Virus record (IMG/VR): IMGVR_UViG_3300031692_000004
Span: 1 to 49,403 of that record
Strand: one strand, 5' to 3'
DNA from: a virus
Length of the DNA: 49,403 bases
This document shows, piece after piece, positions 47,614 to 49,403 of this stretch. The notes beneath the pieces were generated by a model, which was not told where the DNA came from, ran no database searches, and saw only the letters and a program-made list of their open reading frames with translations. Position numbers and translations under genes: made by a program. Position 1 is the stretch's first letter. Each line of letters opens with the position of its first letter.

Positions 47614-48290
47614 TGTCACAAGCAATAATCTACACAAGATTCTCACCACAGCGAAACGCCGATGAATCGGACTCCTGCGAGATCCAGGAGGGGATCTGCA
47701 GAACGTACGCCGACAATAACGGGCATAAGGTGATTGACGTATTCAATGACGCGGACGTGTCCGGGAAGGACGAATACAGAGAAAAACTCTGGCAGGCCAT
47801 AGAGAGCCTGCCGAGGGGAGGCGTTCTGATCGTTTTTAAGCGTGATCGGCTCGCGCGCAACGTCTTCCTTGCGGAGCAGATAAACCGGGCTGTTGGGGCA
47901 AGGGGCGCATCCATAGAGGCCGTTACAGGGGATGTGGCCGGTAATGGTCCTGAGCAGGTCATGATCCGCCAGGTCTTGGCTTCCATAGCTGAATATGAAC
48001 GCAAATTGATAGCAATGCGCACATCGTGGGCAATGAAGCAGCACCAGAAGTCCGGTAAGCGCATGGGGAGATACGCTCCTTATGGTTATGAGATCGACCC
48101 GGACGACCCCTCGCTGCTGATTGAGCATGAGCGGGAGCAGAAGGCCTTGAATGTAATAGCCGAGCTTTTGCACACCAACAAGATGAGTGTTACTAAAATT
48201 ATGGAGTATATGAATGTGAATATGGCAGATTATGCCAGAGCCGGGCGATGGAACTCAAAGGTGATTCGGAAGATTATTGAAAGGGCGTGA
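47613..48290 (+). CDS. Serine recombinase (resolvase/invertase family), 225 aa
   Basis: The N-terminal catalytic domain has YTRFSPQRN with the expected nucleophile serine near residue 11, DADVSGKDEYREKLWQAI, FKRDRLARN with the conserved arginines, and the long helix with EYERKLIAMRT. The C-terminal 70 residues (GRYAPYGYEIDPDD, NSKVIRKII) resemble the recombinase domain of larger serine integrases, but the zinc ribbon and coiled coil are absent. It could integrate the phage, invert a segment or resolve dimers. ATG 47613 overlaps the upstream stop as TGATG. Confidence 0.85.
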   Translation: MSQAIIYTRFSPQRNADESDSCEIQEGICRTYADNNGHKVIDVFNDADVSGKDEYREKLWQAIESLPRGGVLIVFKRDRLARNVFLAEQINRAVGARGASIEAVTGDVAGNGPEQVMIRQVLASIAEYERKLIAMRTSWAMKQHQKSGKRMGRYAPYGYEIDPDDPSLLIEHEREQKALNVIAELLHTNKMSVTKIMEYMNVNMADYARAGRWNSKVIRKIIERA

Positions 48291-48292
48291 GG

Positions 48293-48490
48293 ATGTCTAA
48301 TAAGGGTAAAAAGAAGTGTCCTAAATGCCAAAAGTTCAGAGATATTATATTTGACTTTGGAGATGAAGGCGAAAGGGTGTGTCCATTATGTTATTTGACT
48401 GTGCCGTGCAAAGACTCCGTTCCAAAGGACATGTTTGTTGTTATGGAGCTAAAGCATCCTGACATGGATGGAAAAAAGACAATCTATTGA
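48293..48490 (+). CDS. Zinc-ribbon protein, 65 aa
   Basis: Two CxxC pairs (CPKC ... CPLC) about 25 residues apart form a zinc ribbon, followed by about 30 residues of mixed structure. It begins three bases after the recombinase stop; a GTG two codons earlier is an alternative start. Since the recombinase lacks its own ribbon, this could be a partner or a split-off domain, but it may be unrelated. Confidence 0.65.
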   Translation: MSNKGKKKCPKCQKFRDIIFDFGDEGERVCPLCYLTVPCKDSVPKDMFVVMELKHPDMDGKKTIY

Positions 48491-48496
48491 AGGGTG

Positions 48497-48880
48497 CTAC
48501 TTTACCCGAGTCACGGTAACTTCGACTCTGGGATTTTCTTTGTCAATACGAAATTCGGGCGGCATTGTCGTCCAGCAGGTGTGATTATCGTCAATAGCAA
48601 TACCACCGTCTATTAGGCCATCAAAACATCCCTTGAGCATCGCGTTGAAGTTGGATCCGTCTCTACGCCGATTGACTTTATGATAAAATACAGCCTTAAC
48701 TTCAACCTTATCCCACGGCCCGGACTCTATCCTTGCATCAATGATAGCCTTACGCGCCTCATCACGCTGTTTCTTCGTTGCGGCAGCTTTGGCAAATCTC
48801 CCTCCCCTGGTGAACGGCGGTCTGTTGGGCGACAGACACGCTGGAGGGAGCTTGAGGATGATGACTGCGGTTTCTTCCAT
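48497..48880 (-). CDS. RusA-like Holliday-junction resolvase, 127 aa
   Basis: RusA-type endonucleases cut four-way DNA junctions during recombination and packaging. The key block is RRRDGSNFNAMLKGCFDGLIDGGIAIDDNH (read in two parts): D74, N77, K83, D87, D97 and D98 match the family's acidic/lysine pattern, although the usual second aspartate after D74 is Ser. Length fits. It ends only six bases from the convergent plus-strand operon. Its start uses a variant of the cassette, GGATAAATAGGGATG. Confidence 0.8.
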   Translation of the reverse strand: MEETAVIILKLPPACLSPNRPPFTRGGRFAKAAATKKQRDEARKAIIDARIESGPWDKVEVKAVFYHKVNRRRDGSNFNAMLKGCFDGLIDGGIAIDDNHTCWTTMPPEFRIDKENPRVEVTVTRVK

Positions 48881-48882
48881 CC

Positions 48883-49275
48883 CTATTTATCCTTATTCCG
48901 TAACTTAATCATATCAAACATCAATTCGCAAAACTCTCCATTTGAAACACCGTACATATCAAATAATTCTATGGCTCGCTTGTTAGTATCCTCCAACTCC
49001 TTGATTCGCTTTTTTGATTGTTCAAACTTTGACTTATAATAATCTCGGTCATGCTCCAAGTTAAAATTACCTTCTTTCAGCTTATCATGACGTTCAATCC
49101 AATCATGTATAAGCTTGTCTTTTGCTTCGATAGTGGCTTCGAGTTTAGCGCACCGTGATTGTATGTATTTTATTTCATTCACCACATCGCCAACAAACAT
49201 TGTATGCCCGTCTTTTGTTATATATCCACTCATGCTGTGATACCTCGACGATTTGTGTGCTTTCCATTCTTCCAT
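48883..49275 (-). CDS. Coiled-coil small protein, 130 aa
   Basis: ATG 49273-49275 follows GGAGAAATAGGG at the end of the gene that begins at 262 across the join. The first 45 residues contain SGYITKDGHTMFVGDVV; the rest is a long coiled coil (LEATIEAKDKLIHDW, KSKFEQSKKRIKELEDTNKRAIELF). It ends LRNKDK with its stop within the next cassette copy. Function unknown; a structural or adaptor role is typical for such helices. Confidence 0.75.
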   Translation of the reverse strand: MEEWKAHKSSRYHSMSGYITKDGHTMFVGDVVNEIKYIQSRCAKLEATIEAKDKLIHDWIERHDKLKEGNFNLEHDRDYYKSKFEQSKKRIKELEDTNKRAIELFDMYGVSNGEFCELMFDMIKLRNKDK

Positions 49276-49276
49276 C

Positions 49277-49403
49277 CCTATTTCTCCTTCAGTTTCTTCT
49301 TAAGCCTCGTAATGTATCCACGTAATCCTGATATCTTCTTTTCGAGATAAGCTGAGTACTCTACTTTTGAATCATACCATCTTTTATACCTATCTTTTTC
49401 GCT
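49277..49403. repeat. Terminal direct repeat, right copy (assembly overlap)
   Basis: Exact copy of 1-127. It encodes only the C-terminal part of the coiled-coil gene at 2-262 and should be counted once when the genome is closed. Confidence 0.95.

Overview
The window is one complete phage genome, apparently assembled from short reads. Bases 1-127 recur exactly as bases 49277-49403. An end overlap of 127 bases is what a k=127 assembler leaves on a circular or circularly permuted molecule, so the unique length is 49,276 bp and the minus-strand genes run continuously across the break. I see no chromosomal genes, rRNA, CRISPR array or insertion sequence. It looks like a short-tailed (podovirus-like) phage: there is a terminase, portal, scaffold, capsid, two adaptor/nozzle-like tail genes and a 2158-residue ejected-protein candidate, but no tape measure, tail tube or sheath. 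Sigma-70 promoters close to the TTGACA-17-TATAAT ideal, Shine-Dalgarno sites at nearly every gene and a lipoprotein resembling a one-piece spanin suggest a Gram-negative host, which cannot be named from this sequence.

Layout. Nearly everything from 43.04 kb down to 1 (continuing over the join to 48.5 kb) is on the minus strand. In transcription order: a small gene; a tRNA-like structured RNA; a 56-residue gene; a terminase pair (42.2-39.7 kb); fibre-like and LamG lectin-like proteins (39.7-35.2 kb); portal (35.2-33.5); scaffold, capsid and decoration (33.0-29.9); a terminator; adaptor, putative lysis pair and tail/fibre genes (29.9-21.6); and internal/ejected virion proteins (21.6-14.0). A second promoter at 13.95 kb then drives replication and recombination: helix-turn-helix protein, RNA ligase, Sak4-like ATPase, DUF669 ssDNA-binding protein, Cas4-like exonuclease, SF2 helicase, primase-polymerase/DUF3987, C5 DNA methyltransferase, metallophosphoesterase and a dNTP pyrophosphohydrolase. 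A third promoter near 1.4 kb drives a set of very small coiled-coil and zinc-ribbon genes that ends, across the join, in a RusA-like resolvase.

The opposite strand carries one operon (43.8-48.5 kb) of small unknown early genes ending in a serine recombinase and a zinc ribbon. Between the two transcription directions lies a 0.7 kb gene-free control region with three promoters, several inverted repeats, TCCGACA iterons and an AT-rich tract; it is the best candidate for operators and a replication origin.

Most notable: (1) a type II hammerhead ribozyme with the full consensus core at 45840-45905, in a 242-base structured non-coding gap of the early operon; (2) a giant virion protein that appears to combine sigma-factor-like regions 2 and 4, a HEXXH metallopeptidase-like site and an LPD38-like region; (3) two cloverleaf-like intergenic RNAs closed by the same GGTGAG/CTCACC stem; (4) three matched promoter cassettes, and repeated stop/RBS/start cassettes in the small-gene operons. 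All functional names come from reading motifs and gene order; no database search was possible.
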